64,000 bases of DNA from Kistimonas sp964291505 (GCA_964291505.2 OZ220216.1:1860001-1924000), one strand, 5' to 3'. Shown: positions 33,761-45,788, numbered from the stretch's first letter. Notes: generated from the letters alone by a model not told the origin. Numbers and translations are program-made.

Positions 33761-35146
33761 TCAACGCACTCGTTCTACTGATTCAATCCTATGCTTCTCA
33801 ATTGGCATAGTGAATGTTCCCCCACCATGTCTCAACTGCAACGACACAGTATCAGGTTCCACAGATACCAAGCGCCCTACAAAATGCTTGGATCGCTCTA
33901 CAGAAACTTTTATATAACGCCCAATGTGCTCTGAAAGGTTTTCAAGTGGTATAACACGACTAGTGCCTATTTTCTTTCGTATTTGAGATTCAGGCTCGTC
34001 TTTTTTTGCTGCGGGAGGTTCTGACTCCTCTTTCGGTTCACTAACAGCCATCCTTTCGGACTTTTTGGCTTTCAGCTCTTTTTTGTTCACATCCGCCTGT
34101 TGCATAGGAGGATAACTTCTCTTTGGAACATTGAGCTCAAACGGTGTAACCGTTTTATCATTGATACTCAGGGTCAGCCCTAAAATTTCGACTAAATACT
34201 GAGCTTCATACATACCCAATATCATCGGGTTAAAATCCGGCGGAGGATATGAGGTAATAGTAATATTGTCAGGATTTTTCATGAAGTCGAGGTAAGCCGC
34301 CTTCATTGCTTTGTTAGGAATGACTCCCAGCGAAAAAGCATAGTAATCATCAGGTAATGCAGCAAAACGTTCAATGTATTGGTCAGCTGTTATGCCTTCT
34401 TTCTTTGCGCAAAAACGATTGGTTTTCTCTGTTAACCCTTCATCCTGATAAACCAGCTCAACACTATCAACAGAAGGCATAGACATAAGATCTTGAATAC
34501 CCAAAGAGCGCTGATTCTCAAGATTTATTTTTGCTGTCACAGTGTAAGCATCAGGAACACCACCCCCAACTCTTAAACTGAGCTTTTGATCTAAACGATT
34601 AAATTCATAGGCCACGAACATGCTTGAAAACATTGCATCATAGCCCATCTCCTTGATGGCGGAAGGCCCTAACACATAGTGTTCACCACAAGGAGGTTCA
34701 GCTACTCCATCAAGTCGCTGCTTGATCATAGTATTCATTTTTTTCACAGACTGGGCATAGAGACCATACTCGCTGATCAAAGGATCATTAATCCCATCAA
34801 ATCGGAGCGTTAGTGAGGCAGGCATTTCCCAGTCATTATCCGTCTTGATGTCGTACATCAACTTCATCATTTCAAACGTATTTGGAAAGATAACAGATGC
34901 CTTTTTAGCATAGAATTTATCTTCCATATAATTTCTTGGTGCAATTTCAAGTTCGGTAATAGAGATTTCCCCGGCAACATCAACATTTATCTCATCAAAT
35001 CGAATCCTTGCTTCAGAAGAGGCCACATATGCAGCTTCTTCAAGCTTCTCTTTAATTCTTTTTTCGGAATAATGCTTAAACCCAAACCATGCAATTGAAA
35101 TCACAATTGAGAGAAAAATAAGCTTTTTGAGAAGCGACAGAATCAT
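33761..35146 (-). CDS. unrecognised membrane-anchored protein
   Basis: A 461-residue protein I do not recognise. It begins with one hydrophobic segment (residues about 4-20, ILSLLKKLIFLSIVISIAWF), so it is likely a periplasm-facing, N-anchored protein. The region after the anchor (RIRFDEINVDVAGEISITELEIAP) resembles the repeated beta-strands of AsmA/DUF748-type proteins that span the envelope. A charged linker rich in K, E, S and P occupies about residues 345-400. The last 60 residues (HIGRYIKVSVERSKHFVGRLVSVEP) suggest a small beta-barrel of SH3/Sm type. It lies 41 bases upstream of the SET gene on the same strand, so the two may be co-transcribed. Low GC relative to the flanks. Confidence 0.6.
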   Translation of the reverse strand: MILSLLKKLIFLSIVISIAWFGFKHYSEKRIKEKLEEAAYVASSEARIRFDEINVDVAGEISITELEIAPRNYMEDKFYAKKASVIFPNTFEMMKLMYDIKTDNDWEMPASLTLRFDGINDPLISEYGLYAQSVKKMNTMIKQRLDGVAEPPCGEHYVLGPSAIKEMGYDAMFSSMFVAYEFNRLDQKLSLRVGGGVPDAYTVTAKINLENQRSLGIQDLMSMPSVDSVELVYQDEGLTEKTNRFCAKKEGITADQYIERFAALPDDYYAFSLGVIPNKAMKAAYLDFMKNPDNITITSYPPPDFNPMILGMYEAQYLVEILGLTLSINDKTVTPFELNVPKRSYPPMQQADVNKKELKAKKSERMAVSEPKEESEPPAAKKDEPESQIRKKIGTSRVIPLENLSEHIGRYIKVSVERSKHFVGRLVSVEPDTVSLQLRHGGGTFTMPIEKHRIESVERVR

Positions 35147-35188
35147 TGTGGTACCCTGAACATCCTGTACAAACGGCGCTTTTATACG

Positions 35189-35213
35189 TGATCAATAAAT
35201 AGATTATTGATCA
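35189..35213. promoter_or_regulatory. palindrome with Fur-box-like flank, candidate operator
   Basis: TGATCAATAA and TTATTGATCA form perfect arms around ATAGA, about 45 bases before the start of the unrecognised protein. The right arm runs into TTATCATTA, and the segment TGATCATTATCA is close to a Fur 7-1-7 half. It is a plausible operator for the gene pair downstream on the minus strand. Confidence 0.45.
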
Positions 35214-35337
35214 TTATCATTACTCTATTATAAAGAGCCATTCAAACCCCCTCCCTCCAGAGAAAAGAAATTCTTTCGCTGTCACTTATTTGACAAAAAC
35301 ATGATCCTTACACTGCCCCCCTATAGTAAGTGACATT

Positions 35338-35392
35338 AATTAATGCCTCCGTAAAACCTCAAGTTCACAGGCTGCATTAATAATAGTGATAA
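35338..35392. repeat. 55-bp direct repeat, copy 1
   Basis: Identical over 55 bases to 35595-35649, beginning AATTAATGCCTCCG and ending AATAGTGATAA. The two copies bracket a fragment of a transposase gene. Confidence 0.92.
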
Positions 35393-35413
35393 ATACAAGC
35401 GTTCCGTAATTGC

Positions 35414-35594
35414 TCAAAAAGCCTTGGCAAAACTATCGTCCATATCACCATAGACAGCTTGCTTTATGAACTCGCTTAACCGGGGGATTAAGTCATGCCA
35501 TGCATCCTGTCCTGAAGATAACTCCAGAAAGAAATTCCATGAAGCCGACACATTTTCTTGAGACTGGCGAAGGTATCGCGAGCCTGTCGACCAG
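35414..35594 (-). pseudogene. C-terminal fragment of an IS66-like transposase, frameshifted
   Basis: On the minus strand from about 35594 the translation reads SGRQARDTFASLKKMCRLHG then ISFWSYLQDRMHG, in the style of IS66-type C termini (…LKKTCR..GIS.W.YL.DR). It hits a stop after MHGMT, but in the next frame continues DLIPRLSEFIKQAV...FAKAF and stops at 35414. So a one-base frameshift has broken the remnant, and the whole N-terminal and catalytic part is missing. The family call rests on a short stretch. Confidence 0.6.
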
Positions 35595-35649
35595 AATTAA
35601 TGCCTCCGTAAAACCTCAAGTTCACAGGCTGCATTAATAATAGTGATAA
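35595..35649. repeat. 55-bp direct repeat, copy 2
   Basis: Second exact copy of the repeat at 35338-35392. Read on the minus strand it runs directly into the transposase fragment. Confidence 0.92.
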
Positions 35650-35738
35650 GAGTTCCCAGAACTGGCATAGCGTTCCTTGATCTACAAAGATGCGAAGCAA
35701 TACTTGGAAAAAAGCTAAAGTTTTTCAGCCTAAAAGCA

Positions 35739-35770
35739 AAAACCCTGACCAGTTGCCTGATCAGGGTTTT
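35739..35770 (-). terminator. rho-independent terminator of the rrn operon
   Basis: On the minus strand AAAACCCTGA pairs with TCAGGGTTTT over a twelve-base loop, followed by another T and GC. It lies ten bases after the 3' end of 5S rRNA. Confidence 0.88.
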
Positions 35771-35779
35771 CTAATTAAA

Positions 35780-35897
35780 GTCTGGCGATGACCTACTCTC
35801 ACATGGGGAGACCCCACACTACCATCGGCGATGTATCGTTTCACTGCTGAGTTCGGGATGGGATCAGGTGGGGCCAATACTCTATGGTCGCCAGACA
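35780..35897 (-). rRNA. rrf: 5S ribosomal RNA
   Basis: Read on the minus strand it begins TGTCTGGCGACCATAGAG and ends CGCCAGACT, so the terminal stem closes. The interior has the conserved CCCACCTGATCCCATCCCGA and GATGGTAGTGTGGGGTCTCC segments. About 118 bases, the usual size. It lies about 140 bases after the 23S gene. Ends are accurate to a few bases. Confidence 0.95.
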
Positions 35898-36036
35898 AAA
35901 CTGGTTGAGATCGTAATGTTGATTCATCTTTATTGTTGAATCACATTTTTTACGCTCTCCGGAATCTGTTGAATTTACTGCGCTCACACTCTCAACGATC
36001 TGTGTCGTTGGCGTTCAAATCGCTTTGGCGTTATAT

Positions 36037-38936
<2,900 letters not shown>

Positions 38937-39207
38937 ATATAACCCAAAACAATTTCTGAATTAAATCCACAACCGAAGTTGTTCATTCAAATCAGGATCA
39001 TCTTGATGATCAAACGCCTAGACCAACGCTACCTTTAAGTGCGTTGGATTTACTATACGATCGCCAGATCGTTTGCTTGAGAGTGCTCAGCAACAGTAAA
39101 ATTTTCAGATTCCAAATTTTTAAAGAACAAATGAAAGGACAACCAGCTTTCGCTGTTATCCAATCAAGCAATTCGTGTGGACGCTTACCCGAAATGAGAA
39201 TTTCGAT
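38937..39207 (-). other. 16S-23S spacer without tRNA genes
   Basis: The 271-bp spacer contains no cloverleaf for tRNA-Ile or tRNA-Ala, which most gammaproteobacterial spacers carry. It does hold a BoxA-like TTCTTTAAAAA element near 39115-39127 and one side of the 16S processing stem. Confidence 0.8.
39165..39186 (-). other. 16S processing stem, trailer side
   Basis: On the transcript this is AAGCGTCCACACGAATTGCT plus TG. It pairs with the leader element at 40891-40912 over 22 positions with a single mismatch or wobble, the expected RNase III substrate enclosing 16S rRNA. Confidence 0.8.
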
Positions 39208-40748
<1,541 letters not shown>

Positions 40749-40890
40749 AAATCGTGTGATGCTTAAGGCATCAAATCTGGCTCATCAGTTCGCAAGAACT
40801 ACCTATCAATCGTAATGAATTAACAAGTGGTGCTTACTCATGATGAAAATCTTTGGTTATTTCCGAAGAAATAACTTTTCTCATCCGAGC

Positions 40891-40912
40891 AAGCGCCCAC
40901 ACGAATTGCTTG
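40891..40912 (-). other. 16S processing stem, leader side
   Basis: On the transcript this reads CAAGCAATTCGTGTGGGCGC plus TT, complementary to 39165-39186. It lies immediately downstream of BoxA in the leader. Confidence 0.8.
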
Positions 40913-40918
40913 ATAATT

Positions 40919-40930
40919 TGTTAAAGAACA
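40919..40930 (-). promoter_or_regulatory. BoxA antitermination element of the rrn leader
   Basis: TGTTCTTTAACA on the minus strand agrees with the BoxA consensus TGCTCTTTAACA except for one base. It binds NusB/NusE for rRNA antitermination. Confidence 0.8.
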
Positions 40931-40990
40931 GATCGCTGAAAGTGATGCAGACTGCGTTTCGAGAACCTTGTCCGTTTCAGCGAGGCCGCC

Positions 40991-41018
40991 ATTCTACAGT
41001 GGCGGACTTCAGTGTCAA
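40991..41018 (-). promoter_or_regulatory. rrn promoter P2
   Basis: TTGACA and TAGAAT on the minus strand, 16 bases apart, followed by a GC-rich discriminator GGCGGCC. Near-consensus sigma-70 promoter. Confidence 0.85.
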
Positions 41019-41070
41019 GCGCTTGTTTCAACCGGTGAACCGGAGAGCGAAGCTCGTTGACAGGCGGCGC

Positions 41071-41098
41071 ATTCTACAGCGTTTCGGCCTTGTGTCAA
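41071..41098 (-). promoter_or_regulatory. rrn promoter P1
   Basis: TTGACA and TAGAAT on the minus strand with the same 16-base spacer, followed by GCGCCGCC. The GC-rich discriminator and short spacer fit stringent control. It lies 80 bases upstream of P2. Confidence 0.85.
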
Positions 41099-41116
41099 CA
41101 TGCACACCAAAGAATG

Positions 41117-42220
41117 TTATGCATAATAGAAGAAACGCTTCATTTGATACGAGGTAACCTGCGCATTGGTAATAGAACGGAGCCCTAACAATAATTCATC
41201 ATACTGATCAGCGATGGGCGCACTGACATGCACACCCTCTCCATCAAGAGGAGACAAATAAACAATATCCTTTGCCTCTAACGGCAAATGCTTTACGTAC
41301 GACAGTGTTTTTTCAACATGAGAATGCCGACCAACACCAGCAAGAATCGTTATCCCAACCCGAATACCTACCATTTTTAGCTCTTCTATCATTCGTCGAG
41401 TCGGTAGCAAATCACCTGATTTGCCGAGCTGCTCACGTAATACACCATCACCGGTTTCCAAACCAATGACCACCTGACGCAAACCATTCTCTGCGAGTGA
41501 AGCCCAATCACCCGATAGGCGCGTAGGCGCAAAATCCGCATCACCAAAAGCAGCAACACCACGCCGAATGACACCGACCTCATCACGAACCAGCTGCAAT
41601 ACCGGCAACAAACGACGGGTTGAAAGTGCCATTGCATTGGCTGAGCCTAAAAATACACCATCACGCCCACCCCAATCTGGACCCAATAGCGCTTTTACCT
41701 GACTGACATGTTGTTTCAACACCTCCTCACTCAAAACACGGAAGCGCTTACCTTGATAAAAAGCACAAAACGAGCACTGACCATTAGGACAACCTATTGC
41801 AGGCTGAATAACGATATCGCCATAACGATCAGGAGGAAGAATAGGAATGGATTCTGAATAGGCTGAATCTGCTAAGTAAGATCTCTGGCAATAATCCTTT
41901 AGCTGAAGACGTGATGCGTAAAGCAGCAGCTCTAAAGCCTGCTGATCTATAGCAGCTTTAACCCCCGCATCGGAACCCAACGACGTTACGACACGTAATA
42001 ATAGAGACTGTACTTCCAATGTCACCTTATCAGCCTGATCAGGCGATAAGCCAACAGGCTCCTCGCGACCTCTCACAACAGAACCATCAATACATCGCCG
42101 ATAAAACGCATAAGAATTACGATAACTGCACCAATAGCCAAGACCATCCAACCTTACAGATACGCCTTGTTCAGAACATTCCAGCTTTAAGCCATTTTTC
42201 TTTTTGACAACAAACAACAT
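41117..42220 (-). CDS. radical SAM protein of unknown function
   Basis: A 367-residue radical SAM enzyme. The cluster motif is GCPNGQCSFCAFY, that is CX4CX2C, a spacing variant known in some radical SAM groups instead of CX3CX2C. The SAM-binding GLETGDGVLREQLGK and the RRMIEELKMVGIRVGITILAGVG segments are typical of Elp3/HemN-like radical SAM domains. The start is taken at the ATG at 42220 (MLFVVKKKNGLKL), which has an AGG ribosome site; the frame is open up to 42316, but that would overlap the divergent gene. A 140-residue N-terminal part precedes the core. The reaction cannot be told; no biosynthetic partners lie nearby. It begins near the rrn promoters and reads toward them. Confidence 0.8.
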   Translation of the reverse strand: MLFVVKKKNGLKLECSEQGVSVRLDGLGYWCSYRNSYAFYRRCIDGSVVRGREEPVGLSPDQADKVTLEVQSLLLRVVTSLGSDAGVKAAIDQQALELLLYASRLQLKDYCQRSYLADSAYSESIPILPPDRYGDIVIQPAIGCPNGQCSFCAFYQGKRFRVLSEEVLKQHVSQVKALLGPDWGGRDGVFLGSANAMALSTRRLLPVLQLVRDEVGVIRRGVAAFGDADFAPTRLSGDWASLAENGLRQVVIGLETGDGVLREQLGKSGDLLPTRRMIEELKMVGIRVGITILAGVGRHSHVEKTLSYVKHLPLEAKDIVYLSPLDGEGVHVSAPIADQYDELLLGLRSITNAQVTSYQMKRFFYYA

Positions 42221-42314
42221 GATGCCTGCAATACGCTCACAAAATTGCCAGAACAAAACAATCATGTTAAACATCTGACTCCTAGAAATAAGAACAATAA
42301 CAAAACCACCCACC

Positions 42315-43130
42315 ATGCGCTCTGTGATTATCCGAACTGCCTTACTTATAACGGCACTGATCTTTACTTCTTCTAAAGCCGGTGCGCGAATGTGTCATAG
42401 CGTGACAATGTCCGGCCCTCCAGACTTCCCACCGGTGGTATGGAGTGATTATCTGGAAATACATGGCGCGGCCAAGGAGCTGCTAGAGAAAGCGTTCAAA
42501 AGACATAACATTGATGTGACAACCGATCACCTGGGTGGCTACAACCGGGTACTCAGCCATTTCAAAAAAGGTTTAATTCATGTCATTCCGGCCATGACGC
42601 GAAACAGCGAACTGGCGGAACATACAACATTTATAGAACCCGCTATTTACCAGCAAACCTATGCCGTCGTAGTCAGACGCGACAAGGAAAACCATCCTCA
42701 AACCTGGGATGATCTAACCATGCTGCGTGGCGTAGCTCCCAGGGGGCTAACATTTGGCGATGACTTTAATCAATTTGCCAATAACAACCTGCAAGTTATG
42801 CGTACGACCCGCCCCCGTCAGGGACTCAAAATGCTTGAAGTGGGACGCGTGGACTACGCGATCTACCCAGACATTCAAGGCGATCTATTCGTCTCATTAT
42901 TGGATCTGGAAGGTAAATTTGAAAAAACGCCTATAGATATCGCCACATTCAATCTGTATGCCGGCGTTTCCAACGCGCTGGACTGCGATATCCCACTTGA
43001 AGATATCTCAAGCACGATTCAGGCTTTAATCAAAAGCGGAGAAGCTGCAACGATTTTCAACGACAGCCTCTATAAATGGATGGGCTACAGTCTTGACCAG
43101 AAAGGCATGACCTATTCACCCATCGAATAA
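42315..43130 (+). CDS. periplasmic solute-binding protein, family 3-like
   Basis: A 271-residue secreted protein with a signal peptide (MRSVIIRTALLITALIFTSS...AGA). The mature part matches the general layout of SBP family 3: FPPVVWSDYLEIHGAAKELL, GYNRVLSHFKKGLIHVIPAMTRNSEL (the 'G..D...A..T' region) and YAVVVRRDKENHPQTWDDL. These proteins bind amino acids for ABC importers, or serve as sensory domains. No ABC permease or ATPase gene is adjacent, so it may be an orphan receptor or have a role outside transport. The gene is divergent to the radical SAM gene and convergent with the small gene at 43134. Confidence 0.75.
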   Translation: MRSVIIRTALLITALIFTSSKAGARMCHSVTMSGPPDFPPVVWSDYLEIHGAAKELLEKAFKRHNIDVTTDHLGGYNRVLSHFKKGLIHVIPAMTRNSELAEHTTFIEPAIYQQTYAVVVRRDKENHPQTWDDLTMLRGVAPRGLTFGDDFNQFANNNLQVMRTTRPRQGLKMLEVGRVDYAIYPDIQGDLFVSLLDLEGKFEKTPIDIATFNLYAGVSNALDCDIPLEDISSTIQALIKSGEAATIFNDSLYKWMGYSLDQKGMTYSPIE

Positions 43131-43133
43131 CAG

Positions 43134-43421
43134 TTAAAGATTACCGTTTCTATTGAGATAGTCTGGCAGGAAACTTTCCGCCTCTTCAGGATTTCGACTG
43201 AGCTGAAGCTCGTAATCCTCACAGATGGCAAGATAGCGAGCCAGAACCGGCGCAGGCAAATCTCGCCAGTTATAGACTGTATTCTCTAGGGCATTATGGA
43301 GCATGATCTGTCCAATAAAAGCAGTGCGAGGACAATCTGCATCGGCTGGATATAAGGCTTCAATTCCGTCCATAAGACGCTGTTTCTGCGTATCCTTCAT
43401 AAACTGCTCCCTGGATAGCAT
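43134..43421 (-). CDS. small conserved-looking protein of unknown function
   Basis: A 95-residue soluble, acidic, probably helical protein (MLSREQFMKDTQKQRLMDGI...). No signal peptide, membrane segment or known motif is visible. The composition and codon use are like the neighbours, and the frame fills the space between a convergent binding-protein gene (three bases away) and the region before the lipoprotein gene, which supports a real gene. An alternative start is M8 (MKDTQKQR). I do not recognise it. Confidence 0.62.
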   Translation of the reverse strand: MLSREQFMKDTQKQRLMDGIEALYPADADCPRTAFIGQIMLHNALENTVYNWRDLPAPVLARYLAICEDYELQLSRNPEEAESFLPDYLNRNGNL

Positions 43422-43662
43422 GCGCTTATTTAAAGTGTAGCCATACCAACTCTCGACAGTAGCCGTCCCTAAGACCCAGACAACATATCCATCCGCCCTT
43501 TAATAGAGTTATAATTGCAACTGTTCGTGCGAAAGCTGTAAAAAGCACTTATCGCAGGCGTCCGTTATCACAAAAACAAATATATGACGACTGTACATGC
43601 TCCAAACCCGTGAATCATATCCTCACCGGCGCATGCACAGCAGAACAGACAGGCCTGAACCC

Positions 43663-44067
43663 ATGAAAAAAATAACGTTACTGACCACTTCCCTGACACT
43701 GCTGCTCACTGGCTGTGATTCTACATTCAGCGGCTCACACTCCTCCTCAGGTTTCTGCTCAGTCTCCTCCGACAGAGGGCAGACATTTTCCCGATCAACA
43801 CGCACAGAAGGCAACAGACTCGACGGCGAATGCGGCTTTACCGGTAAGGAAGGCAGCATCCGCATGGATAACCATGTTATTCGCCTGGCGGATCAGGAGC
43901 TCAGCCTCAACGGCATCGTACTTGCCGTCAATATTTCCGACGATCGCCCTGCCACAGTCCGCGTTATAGCAGAGGGAGAAGCCAAGCTGCTTACGGTTGA
44001 CGGGCAATCCATCAGAGAACTCGCTACCGCGCAGAAGGCGGGACGCCCCCTGGCAAGAACCGAATAG
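43663..44067 (+). CDS. small predicted lipoprotein of unknown function
   Basis: A 134-residue predicted lipoprotein. The ATG at 43663 gives MKKITLLTTSLTLLLTGCDS, a textbook signal with lipobox LLTGC and an aspartate at +2, which in enterobacteria would keep it in the inner membrane. The frame is open further upstream, but only this start gives a signal peptide. The mature part starts with a serine-rich stretch and continues with beta-rich sequence (GSIRMDNHVIRLADQELSLNG). No known domain was recognised. A strong hairpin (44085-44108) without a T-run follows the stop. Confidence 0.7.
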   Translation: MKKITLLTTSLTLLLTGCDSTFSGSHSSSGFCSVSSDRGQTFSRSTRTEGNRLDGECGFTGKEGSIRMDNHVIRLADQELSLNGIVLAVNISDDRPATVRVIAEGEAKLLTVDGQSIRELATAQKAGRPLARTE

Positions 44068-44531
44068 CTCAACATTATAAAGCCGGTGGTGATGGTAACC
44101 TCACCACCTCAAATCATGCAGCACTATCAGGTAAATCCCACTCCAGGGAATGTTCATTTTTGCGCTCTTTTGAACAGTCCGAGTCCGCAATTCCAAGCAA
44201 AAAATCAACATTTGTTGAATTATGATCACTAATGATCAACAGCTTTCAATTTTTTTGAATCGTCTTGCGATTTTTATTTATTTACTCAACAAAATCCCCC
44301 ACTTACCATTCGCCGCAATTGCAACACAACCCCAACAAAAAACCGCAATAAATGACAAGCGTTGCCTGAGACAAAACGTCATTGGGCTTCTCGGAGTGGC
44401 ATTCATCGACAGGCTGATGTGCTGGCGATATGACCGGCTGTTTGTGGGGGATTGCGATACCTCGTTTCCTCCCAGATCGGCGCAACCATTTACTGTGATT
44501 AAACCGGCCATGTTGGTCAGGGGGACAAACC
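44068..44531. other. regulatory region upstream of the nup-deo operon
   Basis: This 464-bp region contains the hairpin GGTGGTGA...TCACCACC at 44085-44108, an array of TCAACA/TGTTGA elements at 44205-44241 and a leader of about 250 bases to nupC. A frame of 125 codons from 44222 lacks protein-like character and overlaps nupC; I do not regard it as a gene. Confidence 0.6.
44205..44241. promoter_or_regulatory. operator-like array upstream of nupC
   Basis: Three TCAACA elements occur: TCAACA-TT-TGTTGA (44205-44218, a perfect palindrome with 6-bp arms) and another TCAACA at 44236-44241, inverted to the middle one with 17 bases between. Two ATGATCA copies lie in the interval. deo and nup genes in relatives are controlled by CytR, DeoR and CRP; the elements here do not match their consensus exactly, so the regulator is open. 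Confidence 0.45.
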
Positions 44532-45755
44532 GTGCAAATTCTATTCAGCATGCTGGGCATTGCATGTCTGCTGGGAATCGCTTTTCTGCTGTCGGATAAC
44601 CGCAAGGCCATTCGCCTTCGCACTGTCGGCGGCGCCTTCATTCTTCAAGCTATTCTGGGTGCTTTTGTTCTTTATATTCCAATTGGCCAGACCGCACTTG
44701 CCAGCGCTGCTGAAGGTGTTCAGCATGTCATCAACTTCGGTAACGAAGGTATTGGCTTCCTCTTTGGCGATCTGGCCAAGTTCAAGCTCGGCTTTATCTT
44801 CGTCATCAACGTTCTGACCATCATCATCTTCTTCTCCTCCCTGATGGCTGTTCTGTACTACCTCGGCATTATGCAGTTGATCATCAAGGTCATCGGTGGA
44901 CTGCTGCAGAAAGTACTGGGCACCAGCCGTACAGAATCCCTTTCCGCGACAGCCAACATCTTTGTCGGTCAGACAGAAGCGCCTCTGCTGGTTCGTCCCT
45001 ATATCGCCAAAATGACCCAGTCTGAGCTGTTTGCCGTTATGGTGGGCGGCCTGGCCTCAGTTGCCGGTGCGGTCATGGTCGGTTACGCCAGCATGGGTGT
45101 TGAACTCAAGTACTTGATCGCCGCCAGCTTCATGGCTGCCCCCGGCGGTCTGCTGATGGCAAAGATCATCAAGCCGGAAACCGAGTTCGACAAGGTCAAT
45201 CAAGACGCACACCTTGATGAAGACGAAGAGAACAAGCCTGCCAACGTGATTGACGCTGCAGCCAGCGGTGCTGCCAGCGGTATGAAACTGGCTGCTAACG
45301 TAGGCGCCATGCTGCTGGCCTTTATCTCTCTGATCGCCCTGCTGAATGGCGTGATCGGTGGAATCGGCGGCATCTTTGGTCTTGAAGCGCTGTCTCTGCA
45401 ACAGATTCTGGGTTACGTATTCGCACCGATCGCCTGGGTACTGGGCATCCCCTCTTCTGAAGCACTGCAGGTCGGCAGCCTGATCGGTCAGAAGCTGGTA
45501 CTGAACGAATTCGTTGCCTATGTCGACTTCGTGGCCATCAAGGACAGCCTGACTCCGCACTCTCAGGCCATCGTGACCTTTGCATTGTGTGGCTTTGCAA
45601 ACCTGTCGTCTATCGCGATTCTGCTGGGTGGCCTGGGCGTCATGGCACCCGAGCGTCGCAAGGATATTGCCCGCATGGGTCTGAAAGCGGTTGCTGCAGG
45701 TAGCCTGTCCAACCTGATGAGCGCCGCCCTTGCCGGCCTGTTCCTCGCACTATAA
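44532..45755 (+). CDS. nupC: concentrative nucleoside transporter NupC
   Basis: A 407-residue inner-membrane nucleoside symporter of the CNT family. It begins with a GTG after GGGGGA. Typical stretches are FGNEGIGFLFGDLAKF (the QEGANFLFG-like region of the family), NIFVGQTEAPLLVRPYI, which holds the GQTEAP nucleoside-binding motif, and LVLNEFVAYVDF with the NEFVAY motif. It has eight or more hydrophobic helices and two re-entrant hairpins. In the order nupC-deoC-deoA-deoB-deoD-tsx it supplies the catabolic enzymes with nucleosides. A hairpin without T-run lies between this gene and deoC. Confidence 0.95.
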   Translation: MQILFSMLGIACLLGIAFLLSDNRKAIRLRTVGGAFILQAILGAFVLYIPIGQTALASAAEGVQHVINFGNEGIGFLFGDLAKFKLGFIFVINVLTIIIFFSSLMAVLYYLGIMQLIIKVIGGLLQKVLGTSRTESLSATANIFVGQTEAPLLVRPYIAKMTQSELFAVMVGGLASVAGAVMVGYASMGVELKYLIAASFMAAPGGLLMAKIIKPETEFDKVNQDAHLDEDEENKPANVIDAAASGAASGMKLAANVGAMLLAFISLIALLNGVIGGIGGIFGLEALSLQQILGYVFAPIAWVLGIPSSEALQVGSLIGQKLVLNEFVAYVDFVAIKDSLTPHSQAIVTFALCGFANLSSIAILLGGLGVMAPERRKDIARMGLKAVAAGSLSNLMSAALAGLFLAL

Positions 45756-45762
45756 TTGGAAT

Positions 45763-45788
45763 GCCCCGCAGACAGTTCTCTGCGGGGC
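45763..45788 (+). other. intercistronic hairpin nupC-deoC
   Basis: GCCCCGCAGA pairs perfectly with TCTGCGGGGC over a six-base loop. No T-run follows, so it is unlikely to terminate fully; it may stabilise the upstream mRNA or set different levels of transporter and enzymes. Confidence 0.7.

Larger units (their letters stand above)
35147..35779. other. gene-poor AT-rich region with repeats and transposase debris
   Basis: This stretch lies between the anchored-protein start and the 5S rRNA gene. It contains a perfect 10-bp-arm palindrome (35189-35213), two copies of a 55-bp direct repeat, a frameshifted transposase fragment between them and the rrn terminator. No intact gene is present. Confidence 0.8.
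40749..41116 (-). other. rrn leader and promoter region
   Basis: This 368-bp region upstream of 16S holds two tandem promoters (P2 40991-41018, P1 41071-41098), a BoxA antitermination element and one side of the 16S processing stem. Nothing else of note was seen. Confidence 0.8.

Noticed and set aside
38937..39207. tRNA-Ile/tRNA-Ala expected in the rrn spacer.
   Set aside because: No GGTTCAA-type T arm or acceptor pairs could be found on the minus strand.
43622..44075. Minus-strand frames opposite the small lipoprotein gene (43623-43865, 43795-44007 and 43893-44075).
   Set aside because: The plus-strand frame has a clear signal peptide and lipobox; the minus frames show no features.
44222..44599. 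A 125-codon plus-strand frame in front of nupC.
   Set aside because: No signal of a protein family, no ribosome site, and it overlaps nupC out of frame; the region is better read as operator and leader.
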